DNA from: Flammulina velutipes
Taxonomy: Eukaryota; Basidiomycota; Agaricomycetes; Agaricales; Physalacriaceae
DNA length: 64,000 bases
Reading direction: 5' to 3'
Assembly (NCBI GenBank): GCA_011800155.1
Contig: CM022368.1
Location: 2,976,001-3,040,000 of the forward strand
Below, piece by piece: positions 43,401-56,666 of the stretch; position 1 is the first letter of the stretch; the number at the start of each line of letters is the position of its first letter. The position numbers and the translations under genes were made by a program. The notes beneath the pieces are model-generated. The model made no database searches, was not told the origin of the DNA, and saw only the letters and a list, made by a program, of their open reading frames with translations.

Positions 43401-44534
43401 CTCGGAGCATGGTATTACAAGCTGATATTGCTTGCAAGACAAGCCTCTAATCACTTCTTAGGCCGGGCGATAACTCCAACCAATGTGCACAAGGTTATAA
43501 CTGTCCTGCACCGTCGCTCACACTGGATCCGTATGACGTGTTCGGTACCCGATACGTTGATGTAGGTTCTGGCGGACCAGCATCATTCAACTTTAACGTG
43601 TCGACGAACGCAACCTGGTTGACAATCGAACCTACGGAGGGATATATATCTACAGAACACCCCGAACAGCGTGTCTATGCTTCTGTGACGGACTGGGACG
43701 CCTTGGAAGCTGGGACTTCGTATGCGACGTTGAGATTCACCTCGCAAGCAGAAGGGCAGAAGAGCCAGTCGGTCGTTGTGACGTTCGTTGCGAAGAACAC
43801 TAAAGGCTCGTTGGATGCGGATTTCACTGGTGAGCCTCTTTGTGATCTCCAAACGAGCTTGTTCTTACTATTGCCTAAGGGTTTGTTGAGAGTGCGGGTG
43901 TTGTCTCTATCGAGGCCGCACATGCATCCCGTAACCTAACCGTGGACGATACATATTGGAAAGAGCTCCCTGGTATTGGCCGTACTCTTTCTGGTGTAAC
44001 TCCCTGGCCAAGACGTGATGCTAACTTTACTTCCGGCAAAGGACCATCTTTGTACGACCCATTCCTTTACAAAGATGTCGTAGCTCTAACGCCTTGACAT
44101 TTAGGGAGTACGATATCTTTACGTTCACGTCCGCGCCTAACGCTGTTGCACATATCTACGTATCGCCCTCGCTCAACGCGAACGGGCGTGACCAACCCCT
44201 GGGAGTTGCATTCCAGCTTGACTCGCAGGCGGTAAACGCGTCGTACTTTATGCCTCTCTCCGCCCCGGGGACACTCCCGACGGTTCCATGGGAGAGTTAT
44301 GTGGCCAATGCTATCAACCGGATTGATGTCTCGTTTAAAAACGTTTCGGCGGGAGCGCATGTGTTTAAAGTGTTCGCCATTGAGAGTGCCGTGGTGGTGC
44401 AAAAGATCGTTATTGGTGAGGAACACTCCTTTTTTTGACAGTTTGGGGTTGACGGTCGGATGATAGATCTCGGTGGGCTGCAGCCCAGTTATCTCGGGCC
44501 TCCGGAGAGTGTGTACATTGGAGATTCTGAATAG
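40490..44534 (+). CDS. GH115 xylan alpha-1,2-glucuronidase, copy B
   Basis: Paralogue of 35050-39124 with the same gene structure. Signal peptide MFTLIPFLALSAAGANA. All barrel motifs are kept (FELLLRLKGNYLWP, micro-exon CAATGTGGGGCAG at 41364-41376, HQEPMARASPPEWN, DDVTLLWADDNWGN). Differences: a 5-residue in-frame deletion (TGSAETGSP becomes TGSP, near 41180), an intron variant near 43420-43470, and scattered substitutions (NLLEEVIEDQ, WNPDNLDTFVTRW). The C-terminus LQPSYLGPPESVYIGDSE is identical. Near-identical 3' exons and introns (about 43540-44560) compared with more diverged central introns suggest recent duplication or gene conversion. I saw no disabling change. Confidence 0.9.
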
Positions 44535-44750
44535 GACTGGCAGCTTACTGGTGTAAGATGGAGCTAATGAAATGATGTTCCAGCCCTTCGGTGCATTCTC
44601 GAGGACCTTTATCCTGTCATTGCTGTCAGAGACTTAATGGTATTTCGAACACATGCGAGGGGTTAGTCCAGTTTTGCGCCGAATATACGCCCCGGATCCT
44701 GGTCTACCTACATAAAGGTGCTAATGACCATGATCCAGGTAAGGATAAGG

Positions 44751-45116
44751 ATGAAGCTGCTCATTCCCCTCTTCGTCGTTGGTATCCTTCCGGGGAGTAT
44801 CGTCTCCCTCTACATCGTACGTTCGCATTCAATCAAACAATGGGAAGACATTTAACCAGGTGGTAGGAACGTCAATTCACTAGTACAGTGTGGGGGACGG
44901 ACAATGGGGGTGGAACGACGACATGCATAACGTTCACATTCCCCGAGCCTACTCAGATTTCGAGCACTTGGGACGGCGGTACCATGACCGACTTTCCTCA
45001 GACGTCGTCTTCGAGCACGACGTATCCCGCGCCGACGCCTACCTTGGTAGCTTGTACGTGTGAGTCTCGGCCTCTTTGTTGTTCAAAATAGCCTAACGGA
45101 AAATGTGAAGAGGATC
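44751..45116 (+). CDS. Putative small secreted Ser/Thr-rich protein, copy B
   Basis: Same start MKLLIPLFVVGILPGSIVS at 44751 and second exon WGTDNGGGTTTCITFTFPEP as copy A. After LVACTC the frame ends soon; a GTACGTGTGAG donor at about 45055 may lead to another exon. Here the downstream sequence is unique, so this copy probably has the original 3' context. Function unknown. Confidence 0.4.
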
Positions 45117-46105
45117 ATTTGCCATCAAGGAACAACCTCCCCCGTCAGCCCATATGCGACGTTTTTTTTTAAATACCGTTCCGAGAATGTGTGGAAGAGA
45201 AGGATATCTATGACAGCAAAGCGAGGAGTGACTGTGGCGCAAGCCCCCCGAATAGCATTACACACAATGTACTGAGTCTGTCACTTTGAGACAACAATGC
45301 ATTTTCAGCCCGTCAGAGCCTTGGAGTGGAGCTATTCAAGAACTGTCGCACTACTCGCTTACAGCTTAACTCGCTGCCGTGAGCACGACATTGAAGTAGA
45401 GTTGTAAGGGATCTTATTCCGGCTGAGACGAAGGGATATCATTTGAATGATTGGGAGCTTGAAGCATCGATAATGGGCAAGAAACTGGTTTCATTCTACT
45501 GCGGAAAACAACGATGGGTTGGATACGGCGTCTACGGAATACAGAACGACGACGACGATAAAACGATGGAGCGAATAACCTGAGAAAACGAGTTAGAAAT
45601 AGGATCAAGACACAATAAATGGCAAGAGAAGAATCAGAGATAGCGGGCAAAAGCCCGAAGGTAGCTGAGTAAGTTTCTGCAGTGCAGGAAATCTGCGTAA
45701 AGCCAAATGCCTCAAACATCATATGTAGACAAGGAAGGATGTCGATTCAGGAAGTAGAAGGGACACTCACTGTACGAGAACGGAAAGGTGGAGAGGGAGA
45801 GAGAGAGAGAGATGGACGAGTAAGGGAAGAAAAAAATTCACGCTTTAAACTGATGGTCACGTCACTGACGTGATCACATGATAGGTCACAGATTTCCTCA
45901 CGATCGAGTCTCGAGATATCGATATCTAAACGACGCCTGAGGCCTGAGGAGAGGCCAGCAGTGTCCATTGAAGGTACGGCGTACATACATAACCAATATC
46001 TCGAACAGTCTAAGGCGCAGTAACGACAGAATTACGAATTAGAGTAGTTTATAACAATTGCAAGGAAAACAGAGAACATCGAACAAAGCGGCAGCAAAGA
46101 TAATC
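45117..46105. other. Intergenic; one weak minus-strand frame at 45414-45722
   Basis: A minus-strand frame starting MMFEAFGFTQISC at 45722 has a hydrophobic segment (SDSSLAIYCVLILFLTRFL) followed by an Arg-rich stretch. A CT-rich, intron-like region lies upstream to 45985. It could be a small membrane protein or an untranslated leader; I cannot decide. Otherwise nothing is seen. Confidence 0.3.
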
Positions 46106-47877
46106 TCATGGACCAAACACCATATCAGCGGTGAGCAGATCCAATTCACGAGTCAAAAGCAGAATCTCCAGTCGCTCCTTCATCTCCTGCTTTGTCCCTT
46201 CCGCGAGGATGTCTGGATTGCACGCCGCATGTGCAGCAAGATTTCTCTTCAGCGCAGCCGCCGACAAGTGCTCGCACAGGCTAGCCCGGATGATAAGTGG
46301 AGGTCCTATCTTGACCAGGTATTTGGTTTCCAGATCTGCGATAAATTGAAAAAGAGGGTGAAGGGACGAATCATGGTACATACCACTCAAGTAGCGCTCG
46401 CAAACATCAGGAATCTCGACGTCGATTATCCACCGCTTGGTATAGATGGCCTCAGCCAAGCGACGCAGACCAACGATATTGATATCCGTTTCCAGGAGAG
46501 ACAGGAAAGAGAGTTTTGTTAGGAGCAGTAGAGCAGGGATGGCGTCGTTGTTGATACTGTCAAATCAAATGAGTATAATGAAAACAGAATGGTCGTGTCG
46601 CTGACTCAGGATTTGTAGCAATGGTCAGGTGAGTCAGGGTACGCTTGAGAGAGGTCAGAATATAAACGCTGGAATGAAATGCCATGAGCTTGATGCACTT
46701 TGCCGTTAAGGGAATCACTCACGCTTCATTACTGATGCCAGTGTTGTCAAGAAGGAGAATGGAAAGCCTCGGCAGGCGCTGGATGTGAACAAGGTCGAAA
46801 TCGTAGATACGGGTACCGCTGAGAGATAGTTGCGTGAGGAAGACGAAGCTATTAGGTTGAATGAAGACTGAGGGAGCGTCAGAGGTGCCGCACGAGGTAT
46901 ATGTAATAAGGACCTTTGAGAATATCTCCACCTTCAATATTCAATCCGTCCTCGTCCTCAAGTGAGTTGCTCAAGGAAAGGTATCGAATTTCGGAGGTTC
47001 GTAGCATTGCCATGACTCGCGCGTTGAGAAGACCATGCTCGCCAAGATAATCAGCCACGCCTTGATGGCATTTCGTAGGCAAAGCGCTAAGTCGTTCCTT
47101 GAGACGAATGCCAGGAAGTAGTTCCGCCAGTCGATCGATGAAGATACTCAGTCCGCGAGGAGACTCTGTGCCAATCGAAGGACCATAGAGAGTGTCTGCA
47201 GCCAGTGAGATCAATGACGACGATACGCAGGCTAAGGGAGGTATACCTTCAAGTGTCTTGACCCTATCAACGAGCTTCTCTTCCACGGTCTGAGGGATGG
47301 GTATCTTTGTTGTCACTGGTGGGGAGAAATCGAAGGTAGCAGTCTTGCTGAAATCTAGAGGAACATAAAAAGGCTCTTCGTCGGGTTCATCGAATGAGAC
47401 TGATAAAGATTTCGCATGTTTAGCAGGGCCATGGAGGAGGTCGAAAGAGGGTTTGCGTTTGAGGTGAGGGCGACGAGAGCGGTTGTGGATGTTAGGAACG
47501 GGTCTTGGCCGAGAGATAGATGATGCTAGCGACGACGAAGATGAAGATGAGGATCCAGAAACGTCCCAAGGAAGCTGAATGAGCGCGTCGTCGTCCTTTG
47601 GGAGCTCGATCTTGATGTCCGCGGTCTGACTGCGAGTTTTGCGCATCGCCTTTGGCGTCTCCTTGCCATTCTGCAGAGCCTTGCCTAGGAGACGTGAAAA
47701 GGACGAGACGGCGACTTTGGGATCAATCTTGATTCTTGAGCGACGCGTGGCGCAGACTTTGGTCTGGACGCGACTAGGCTGAGTTCGCAGGTTGTCGAGA
47801 TACGAGGCTGCTGGAACGGCGGGGCAGTATAACGGATTTTGAAGGTCGACAGAGGGAGCAGCAGGCACTAGACGCAT
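46106..47877 (-). CDS. Leucine-rich-repeat-like (RNI-type) protein, uncharacterised
   Basis: Starts [15 protein letters not shown]. The N-terminal third is basic and Ser-rich ([34 protein letters not shown]), likely disordered. After two further exons the C-terminal half shows leucine-rich repeats: [99 protein letters not shown]. It ends [10 protein letters not shown] at 46106. Introns of 50-60 bp separate these blocks. A binding or scaffold role is plausible from the fold, no more. It lacks a recognisable F-box. Confidence 0.7.
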
Positions 47878-49056
47878 TTCGTAGGATTCTCAGAGCAAAG
47901 CGAGATAGCTAATGAAGGCAGGAGGGAGACAGGACTTGTGGCTGTGCTGTCCTTCCTTCATCATTCTATTCCAAGATGGTCAGCGCTTGGAATCGAGCTG
48001 GCTCCAGATGATATGTAACTTGGACGAGAGCAACGCCCGATATCTTCCGATGAGTCAGCCGACATTCTGGGCTGCTCTCCGTTGCTCTGCCCCATTGTCC
48101 TAGGCTCTCTCCCCGCGTATAAAATGCACGTACGACTGCACTTTACAACTTCTCCAGTTCTCCATACTACCCCACTCAAACTGTTACACAGTAAATTGTG
48201 CGTCTTCGTCCGCCTTTTTCCCTTCTTTTCTCATCCTTTGTGGTGTTAGGTCATCCACTCATCACTTTATACCACCATGAACGAGATTACCCGTCAACTA
48301 TGGACGCTGGTTCTCATCGCATCTGGAGAGACACGAACTAAAACATCCAAATGATTTATGACGCCACACATGTACCATCACCATCAACGTCAGTACTTAT
48401 CTCATTTTCCCCGTCAGAAGCTCACAGCAACAATAGATCTCATGTATCTTATTAGCGTTCTCTAGAATGCTATGTATATCTATGTATTTACTATTCAAAC
48501 TACTCAATGCAGCTGCTTATGTATATATACGCTTCTGGGATCTGAATTCACCTGCGTTCGAGTTTCAGAAGTAACGTTGTTGATGCCATTGTTAGTGTAC
48601 TACAAATCGAGGGCTCGGTGCATGAGCAGTCTCAAGTCATTCAATGTGATCAATTGCCAAGGCCGATAGTGTGAGACAATTCTTCTAGAGTATGCGTGGG
48701 AAACATACAAGGATCCTGCTTTAGAACGTGAAATCCAAGTCTATCTACATGCCTGGTGTGGTGATCTGGTCTTTCTCCGAGTCTAGACGGTGTTGTAGAC
48801 TCCATTCTACGATTAGAATCATCCCATGATAAGAACAAGTAAACCCGTGACCCCGCTAATTGCGCCACATTCCCTTGTATTGCCTCCGCCTGATTTTCCA
48901 AGAATTTGAAAAGGCTTGTTCTTGACCGGTTCATTGCAGGAGAGCAATCTAGGTCGCATATTCTAGACTCACCAGCTGTCTCAGCTCTTGGCTCATCTGT
49001 CTGCCTGGTTTCCCTATATAGCCGACTCGGGTGATTCAGATATTCAAAACCTTGAC
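47878..49056. other. Intergenic with strong core promoter but no matching long frame
   Basis: GTATAAAATGC at 48117-48127 (+) is followed by a CT-rich tract (ACTTCTCCAGTTCTCC) and, about 150 bp on, by CACCATGAACGAG at 48274, a good fungal start context. The frame MNEITRQLWTLVLIASGETR is only 25 codons. No longer frame follows up to the dehydrogenase gene. It may be a non-coding transcript or a small peptide gene. Confidence 0.35.
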
Positions 49057-50284
49057 ATGTCCTTCGCCGTGAGACTTCCCCGCTTTCGCATAAAACGTTC
49101 TCCGCTTCTTCTCAATCACCTGAGATACTCTCATTCTTCTTCCATCATGAAAGCACTCATCTACAATGGGACCCCTACCCCGTCGGTTGTGGAGAAACCA
49201 AAGCCTGAAATCATCAAGCCCACAGACGTCGTCGTAAAGATGGCGCAAGCCTCTATTTGTGGTACGTCTACTCGTCATCTCAACATCTCGTAACACAAAT
49301 CTAATCAACCCCAAAAGGCACCGACCTCCACATCCTCAAAGGCGACGTCCCCACCGTTTCCAACGGCCGCATTCTCGGGCACGAAGGCGTCGCCATCGTC
49401 GACTCCATCGGGCCCTCCGTCAAGTCCTTCAAAGCAGGTGACCGCGTCGTTATATCCGCCATAACATCCTGCTCCGCCTGCGTCTTCTGCCGTAAAGGCA
49501 TGCCCTCCCACTGTACAGACGGAGGCTGGATCCTCGGAAACACAATCGACGGCCTGCAAGCCGAGTACGCCCGCATCCCACATGCAGACGCCAGCATGCA
49601 CCACGTCGTCCCCGGCGCCTCGGATGCAGACCTAATCATGGTCAGCGACGTCCTGCCTACCGCTTTGGAATGTGGCGTCCTCAACGGGCGCGTGCAGCCC
49701 GGTGCGACCGTCGCTATCGTGGGCTCCGGTCCAGTCGGTCTGGGGGCTGTCATCAGCGCCCAACTCTACTCCCCGGCCATGGTCATCGTCATTGACATGG
49801 ACGAGAACAGGTTGACACAGGCTAGAACATTCGGCGCCACACATACTGTCAAGTCGGGTCCGGACGCCGTGCAGCAGGTTATGGAGCTCACAAAGGGGCT
49901 AGGTGTCGATACGGCTATTGAGGCGGTGGGTGTACCGGCGACGTTCAAGCTTTGCCAAGACATCATCGCTGTTGGAGGGACCATCGCGAATCTCGGAGTA
50001 CATGGTACACCAGTTGATCTTCATTTGGAGAAACTTTGGGATCGTAATATCAGTACGTGGTTCTTCATTGACCTTTATCTAAGGCTCATTCGTTGTCAGC
50101 TATAACGACTCGACTGGTGGATGCAGTGACATCGCCTATGTTACTGAAACTTGTGGAATCCGGGAGGATACGCGCAGGAAACCTCGGCACTCATACATTC
50201 AATTTCTCTGATATACTGAACGCCTACAGTACGTTCAGCGCAGCGGCGAAGAATAGCGCTTTGAAGGTCCTGCTCAAGTTCTGA
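49057..50284 (+). CDS. Zinc-dependent medium-chain alcohol dehydrogenase
   Basis: NAD(P)-dependent oxidoreductase of the zinc ADH family. Start at 49057 (MSFAVRLPRFRIKRSPLLL) gives a basic, mitochondrial-type leader; the conserved enzyme begins MKALIYNG at 49147. Catalytic zinc ligands: ASICGTDLH, GRILGHEGV. Structural zinc: CSACVFCRKGMPSHC (C-X2-C-X2-C-X7-C). Nucleotide fold: AIVGSGPVGLGAVIS and an acidic VIVIDMDENR, which favours NAD. Two introns: after ICG (about 49261-49317) and after RNIS (about 50053-50099). C-terminus KNSALKVLLKF. Substrate not predictable; closest in layout to secondary-alcohol or threonine-type dehydrogenases. Confidence 0.9.
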
Positions 50285-50484
50285 TTCATCGACTGTACTT
50301 CGTTGTAATTTTAGCTGTTCCCAATCTGTATTCATATCAATGGACCATCACAATTCATACTGCACCTCACTGAACACTCAGCTAAGGAACTCTCGCGGCT
50401 GGTATATTATAGTTCATTAGGTTACAGAAACTTCCATCGATGATAATACTGCGTCCATTGTGTATTGAATCATGAGCATTACAC

Positions 50485-52791
50485 CTACTCAACCATCTGC
50501 CGGAATTTGTCCTGGATCTCAACATTTAGAGCATCCAGCTTGCTCTTGACGTCCTCTTTGCCCTGCGATGGCGACTGAAGTGTAGAGTGAGTAAGTTTCC
50601 CTTGCTTCAGAAAGTCAAGAGCTCACCTCGAATTTCATCTGGGACAGCTTGAACATAAGGTCTCCAGCGGAATCCTTGATCTTCGCAAAGGTCATATCGT
50701 TCTGGGAGATGACCTTGAGCGCCGCATCGTGGAAACCAACAAAGTTCTTCAGCATGCCGCTGGTCTTGTAGAACGGGCAGTATCTGTCATACTCGCTCAT
50801 ACCATTCTGCTGCAGGAAATCATCCTTCAACATCCTAGCAACCTCCAGCGTGATCTTATCGTTCTCTCCTAGCGCACTCTTTCCAACCAGTTGCACGATT
50901 TCGGCAAGATCCTCTTCCTTCTGAAGGATCTCTTTGGTCTTCATCCTAAGCTCGACAAATCCAGGCTCCGTAGACTCGTAGTATGGCTCCAAAATCTTTG
51001 TGTACTTTGAGTACGAGAGCGACCAATTGACCGAAGGGAAATGTTTTCGCTGCGCAAGCTTCTTGTCGAGACCCCAGAACACCTGCACGATACCAAGAGT
51101 GGAAGACGTGACCGGGTCAGAGAAATCACCACCAGGAGGAGATACACTGAAAGAAAAGGATGATTAAATGCCTTGCTGGAATACGGGAAAGAAATGGACT
51201 TACGCTCCGACAATGGACACGGTACCTTTACGTTGGGGGTTTCCGAGACATACGACCTTGCCAGCACGTTCGTAGAAACTGGCCAGTTTCGTTCCAAGGT
51301 AGGCGGGGTAACCAGAATCAGCAGGCATCTCCGCAAGACGACCTGAGATTTCACGAAGCGCTTCTGCCCAACGGGACGTGGAATCAGCCATCATGGCGAC
51401 GTTGGTTCCCTGGTCACGGAAGTACTCTGATAATGTGATACCAGTGTAAATGGAGGCTTCACGAGCAGCGACGGGCATGTTCGAAGTATTGGCGACAAGC
51501 GTGGTACGTTTCATGATAGGTTCTTGTCGGTCGCCGACCTCCATGGTCAGTTCTGGGAACTCCATCAAGACTTCAGCCATCTGTCGAAATCGATCAGTAT
51601 TTGGAGAGTAAAGAGAGAACAACAATACTCGCCTCATTCCCGCGCTCTCCACAACCGACGTAAACAATGATGTCGCTGTTGGAATATTTTGAAAGAGCTT
51701 GGGAAATGACAGTCTTTCCGCAACCGAAGGCTCCAGGAATAGCAGTGGTACCACCTTGAACACAACTAGCAAAGAGATGAGCTGGCAGGAAAGGGGTTTC
51801 GAGTATGGACTTACGGGAAAAGTGCGTCAAGGATACGCTGACCAGTGAGCAGAGGATGATCTGCGGTCTGCTTTTCAGTCACGGGGCGGGGCGCACGGAC
51901 AGGCCATGTTTGCATGAGAGTGTGCTTTGTCTTCTTTCCATCGAACTCGGTCTCTAAGACGATGTCCTAGAAGAAGGAAATGAGTTCGCATTCGACGTGG
52001 TCTGCGTAGTGACGACTTACATCGACGGCATAACTTCCTTTATCTGCGATCCAGGATATGGTACCACGCGCTCTGGGGGGAAGCATGATTTTGTGGTTGT
52101 CCACAAGGGAGTTCTCATAAACGCCACCGTAGATGTCGCCGCCAGTAATGTGATCGCCAACCTTTGGAAAGGTTAGGAGGAAGGAGGACGATTGGGTGAT
52201 ACCGACCTTGAAATTCACAGGCTTGAAATCCCACTGCAGTGAACGGTCTAGCGCATCGGTGTTGATACCACGGGGGATGTAAATGGACTTTGAAATTTCT
52301 TGGATTGACTGTCAATGCATAGATTAGGATCAGGATGGTGGCTGAGCGGGCATGAAACATACTCGTAGAGGACGCTGTATACCGTCGACGATGTTACCCA
52401 TCAGACCTGGGAATATGAGCAAGTGTATCTGGCACAGAGAGCAGAGGCATACCAGGCCCCAGTTCGACGCTGAGCGGCTTTCCAGTGCGCAAGACAGGGT
52501 CACCGACTGTAACGCCAGAGGTTTCTTCGTAGACCTGGATAGTTGCCTTGTCGGCCTCGATACGGATGACCTCTGAGTGGAATGAGCAGCAATCCTTTGG
52601 TGAAGAGCAGACGCACCTCCAACGAGCTCATCGTGGCCTACTCGTACAAGTTCGTACATTGCTGCACCGACCATGTTCTCAGCGATAACGACTGGGCCAG
52701 AGACACCGAAAACCTGGCCAAATCTGCTTTCTCTGTCTTCATCTTGAATCTTGGCGATATCTCGCTTAGCGTTCTGCAATGCGCCAGCCAT
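50485..52791 (-). CDS. VMA1: V-type proton ATPase catalytic subunit A
   Basis: Catalytic subunit of the V1 sector that acidifies vacuoles. Starts [19 protein letters not shown] at 52791. Seen in order: [40 protein letters not shown], the non-homologous insert region ([18 protein letters not shown]), the Walker A loop [72 protein letters not shown], then [11 protein letters not shown] and the C-terminal helical domain ending DKFRQMVE. Several short introns. The [10 protein letters not shown] site that holds the VDE intein in some yeasts is empty. Divergent from RPT1, 131 bp between start codons. Confidence 0.95.
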
Positions 52792-52922
52792 TGTCGTGGT
52801 ATATGCAGATGTTACAAGCAAAGGTGGTTCGGTAAATGCCGGCACACACGTGAGTGACGCGTACGTCTCTGCGACCAAGCTCAGCTTCATACTTTCATCT
52901 ACGTTCATTCTTCGTCGCCCAA

Positions 52923-54818
<1,896 letters not shown>

Positions 54819-55063
54819 ACCCATCCATCGTTTTTGGCCATCTTGTCCTTTCGCATTATACTATCACAGCTGGTCACGATGTACTTAACTATCATGTATT
54901 GAGAATAATCCTCTCGTCTGAACCCCGGCGCTGAAATTTTCTCCTCAGATATAGATGGCGTTGAATTTCTCCGGTTCAACTGGGACCAGCGCTTGAGTGT
55001 GTTGAAAAAAATCTTTCATCTGAGTTATGCGATGATCAGACAATGATTGAAAACTCAAGCAAG

Positions 55064-55200
55064 ATGGAAATCGGCCCAACGACAGTGGGTGTCTTCGCCA
55101 GCGTCACCTACACCTTTTCGTTGTTCGCGCTTCTGGTCATGCATATTGCGTTGGATCGAGAAAAGATATATTTCGAATACTCAACATACCACATAAAACC
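55064..55200 (+). pseudogene. Gene fragment: 5' end of the membrane-protein gene at 62405-63025
   Basis: The frame MEIGPTTVGVFASVTYTF and SLFALLVMHIALD copies the start of the protein encoded at 63025 (minus strand). About 45 nt (CTACACCTTTTCGTTGTTCG onward through GCATATTGCGTT) are identical. After that the similarity ends and the frame soon stops. A partial duplication, inverted and 8 kb from the intact gene. Confidence 0.75.
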
Positions 55201-55209
55201 GGCAGCCAA

Positions 55210-55750
55210 CTAAACATACTCATCGACTCGGACTCGGACTCGGAGATCATCGTCCTCTTTATCTGCCTCCGAATATCTTGTCACGAACAGATGCGGCACC
55301 CTCAGAATGACCCAACAACCGACGATGGGGATGGCAAGCCCACCAATGCATTCCGCCCAATAGACTGTATTGTTTTAGCGAATATGAAGAGAAATGCTCG
55401 TCAGGAAACGTACGTTCGGGAGAGCCTGGAAGGTACAATGCGCACTGGAAACACCACGATGTGAGCGTCAGAAAGCTGATTTTCTTCATTGTCTCCACCA
55501 TCCCTTGTTCTGCTTCTCGCGGGGGTACGACGTAGACGCTGGCGAAGCAGGCGAGCTGGATAAGGAGTTCGACGCCCATGACGATATACGGAAACTTGAG
55601 CGCTGCGTCGTTACCAACTTTGCCTCTGATAATGGGTACGCCGAAAATGATAAACCCAGTAGGCCACATGGTGGCGAGAACCATAATGAAGAGAGTATAG
55701 TATCTCAGACGTCCATTGGGTGCTGTTTTGAGGTCGACCAGGCGCGACAT
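55210..55750 (-). CDS. Small multi-pass membrane protein
   Basis: Starts MSRLVDLKTAPNGRLRYY. Four hydrophobic segments: LFIMVLATMWPTGFIIFGVP, FPYIVMGVELLIQLACFASV, FLTLTSWCFQCALYLPG and, after a ~50-bp intron, CIGGLAIPIVGCWVILRV. The C-terminus is charged (EADKEDDDLRVRVRVDEYV, stop 55210-55212). It resembles four-helix proteins of the EXPERA/TMEM97 kind in layout only; I cannot show membership. Its start codon faces that of the next gene within a few bases. Confidence 0.65.
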
Positions 55751-55752
55751 GG

Positions 55753-56193
55753 ATGCTGGTTACTGATCAAGGGACCAGCAGTGCGTTACCGACTCCCGAC
55801 AACTATCCTACTTGGGACACAGTGGATAGGATCGTGATATTCCTATGCATCCAAGTACCATGGTTGGGCCTCCATACTCTCTGGCTGGCCCACATGTCCC
55901 TCGTCACTGCCTTTTCTTTGGAATCCTCCCCCACTTACGGGTTTATGCAAAGGATTCTGGTGTGCGTGATGCACATCATGGCATCAGCGCTCGTTTTCTC
56001 TACGAACAAAGATCTTGATTTCAGTGAGTCATGCCATTATTTCTTTGACTGTTCTCATTGTACCTCGTGGCAGACTACTCGAATATCGTTGTCTTGGGGA
56101 TCTTTGGGTCATGTATAGGATTTATTGGGATCCTCGCTGTTTGGAAGAAGATTAAGGGTCCACCACAGGAGAGTGCAAGCATGGTACAGTAGC
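55753..56193 (+). CDS. Small multi-pass membrane protein
   Basis: Frame MLVTDQGTSSALPTPDNYP, then hydrophobic segments TVDRIVIFLCIQVPWLGLHT, LVTAFSLES, FMQRILVCVMHIMASALVF, and after an intron (GTGAGTC...GGCAG, about 56023-56073) YSNIVVLGIFGSCIGFIGIL with a basic tail KKIKGPPQESASMVQ. Four or so helices. The start at 55753 lies beside the oppositely directed start at 55750, so the real start could lie in an upstream exon. Function unknown. Confidence 0.55.
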
Positions 56194-56666
56194 ATACTCC
56201 GTTCAATATCATACAGTACACCCACCACGGTGTTACCAACTTTGTGCGTGCACTCAGAAGAGAGCATCAAATCTCTACTGCCCCGTTAAGTCAGTGGCGG
56301 GGTTGACTGGAGGTGGTGGAGGTGTTACCCCCCAAAAGTATGAGACCAGCTTAAACTTACTGTACATGACAGAAAACGCGAGCTCCTTTGACCGCCAAGG
56401 GCGTGAACAATATCGTCAAATAGTAAACCTATTAATTGGAGGTCACAACCCACGACAGTCGCCTAGTAAGACAGTTGTAGGTGGACAATATACATTCCAC
56501 TCCATCCGCAACCGAGATCCAGAAAATCGGGCGAGATGAAACCTCTAAAGGTGTTGGACTGCTCCGACTTCTGTGTTCCTACTCGTCGTTTCTTCCAGTG
56601 CTGCAGTCCAACATCGCCATTCTCGTCTCGGGGTATCGTTGTAGCACACCACCTAGGCGATGGTTA
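56194..56666. other. Intergenic, no supported gene
   Basis: A frame at 56294-56539 (+) reads GGGGGVTPQKYETSLNLLYM and on, without recognisable features; it lies between two gene 3' ends. I do not call it. Confidence 0.4.

Larger units (their letters stand above)
39850..45116. repeat. Segmental tandem duplication, unit B (~5.3 kb)
   Basis: Second unit, direct orientation. It contains a truncated copy of the uncharacterised gene, GH115 copy B and the small secreted gene copy. The right edge is visible: both units share GAAGAGGATCA (about 39719 and 45116) and then differ. Confidence 0.85.

Noticed and set aside
51594..51830. VDE-type intein in VMA1
   Set aside because: The insertion site [10 protein letters not shown] is uninterrupted, so no intein is present.
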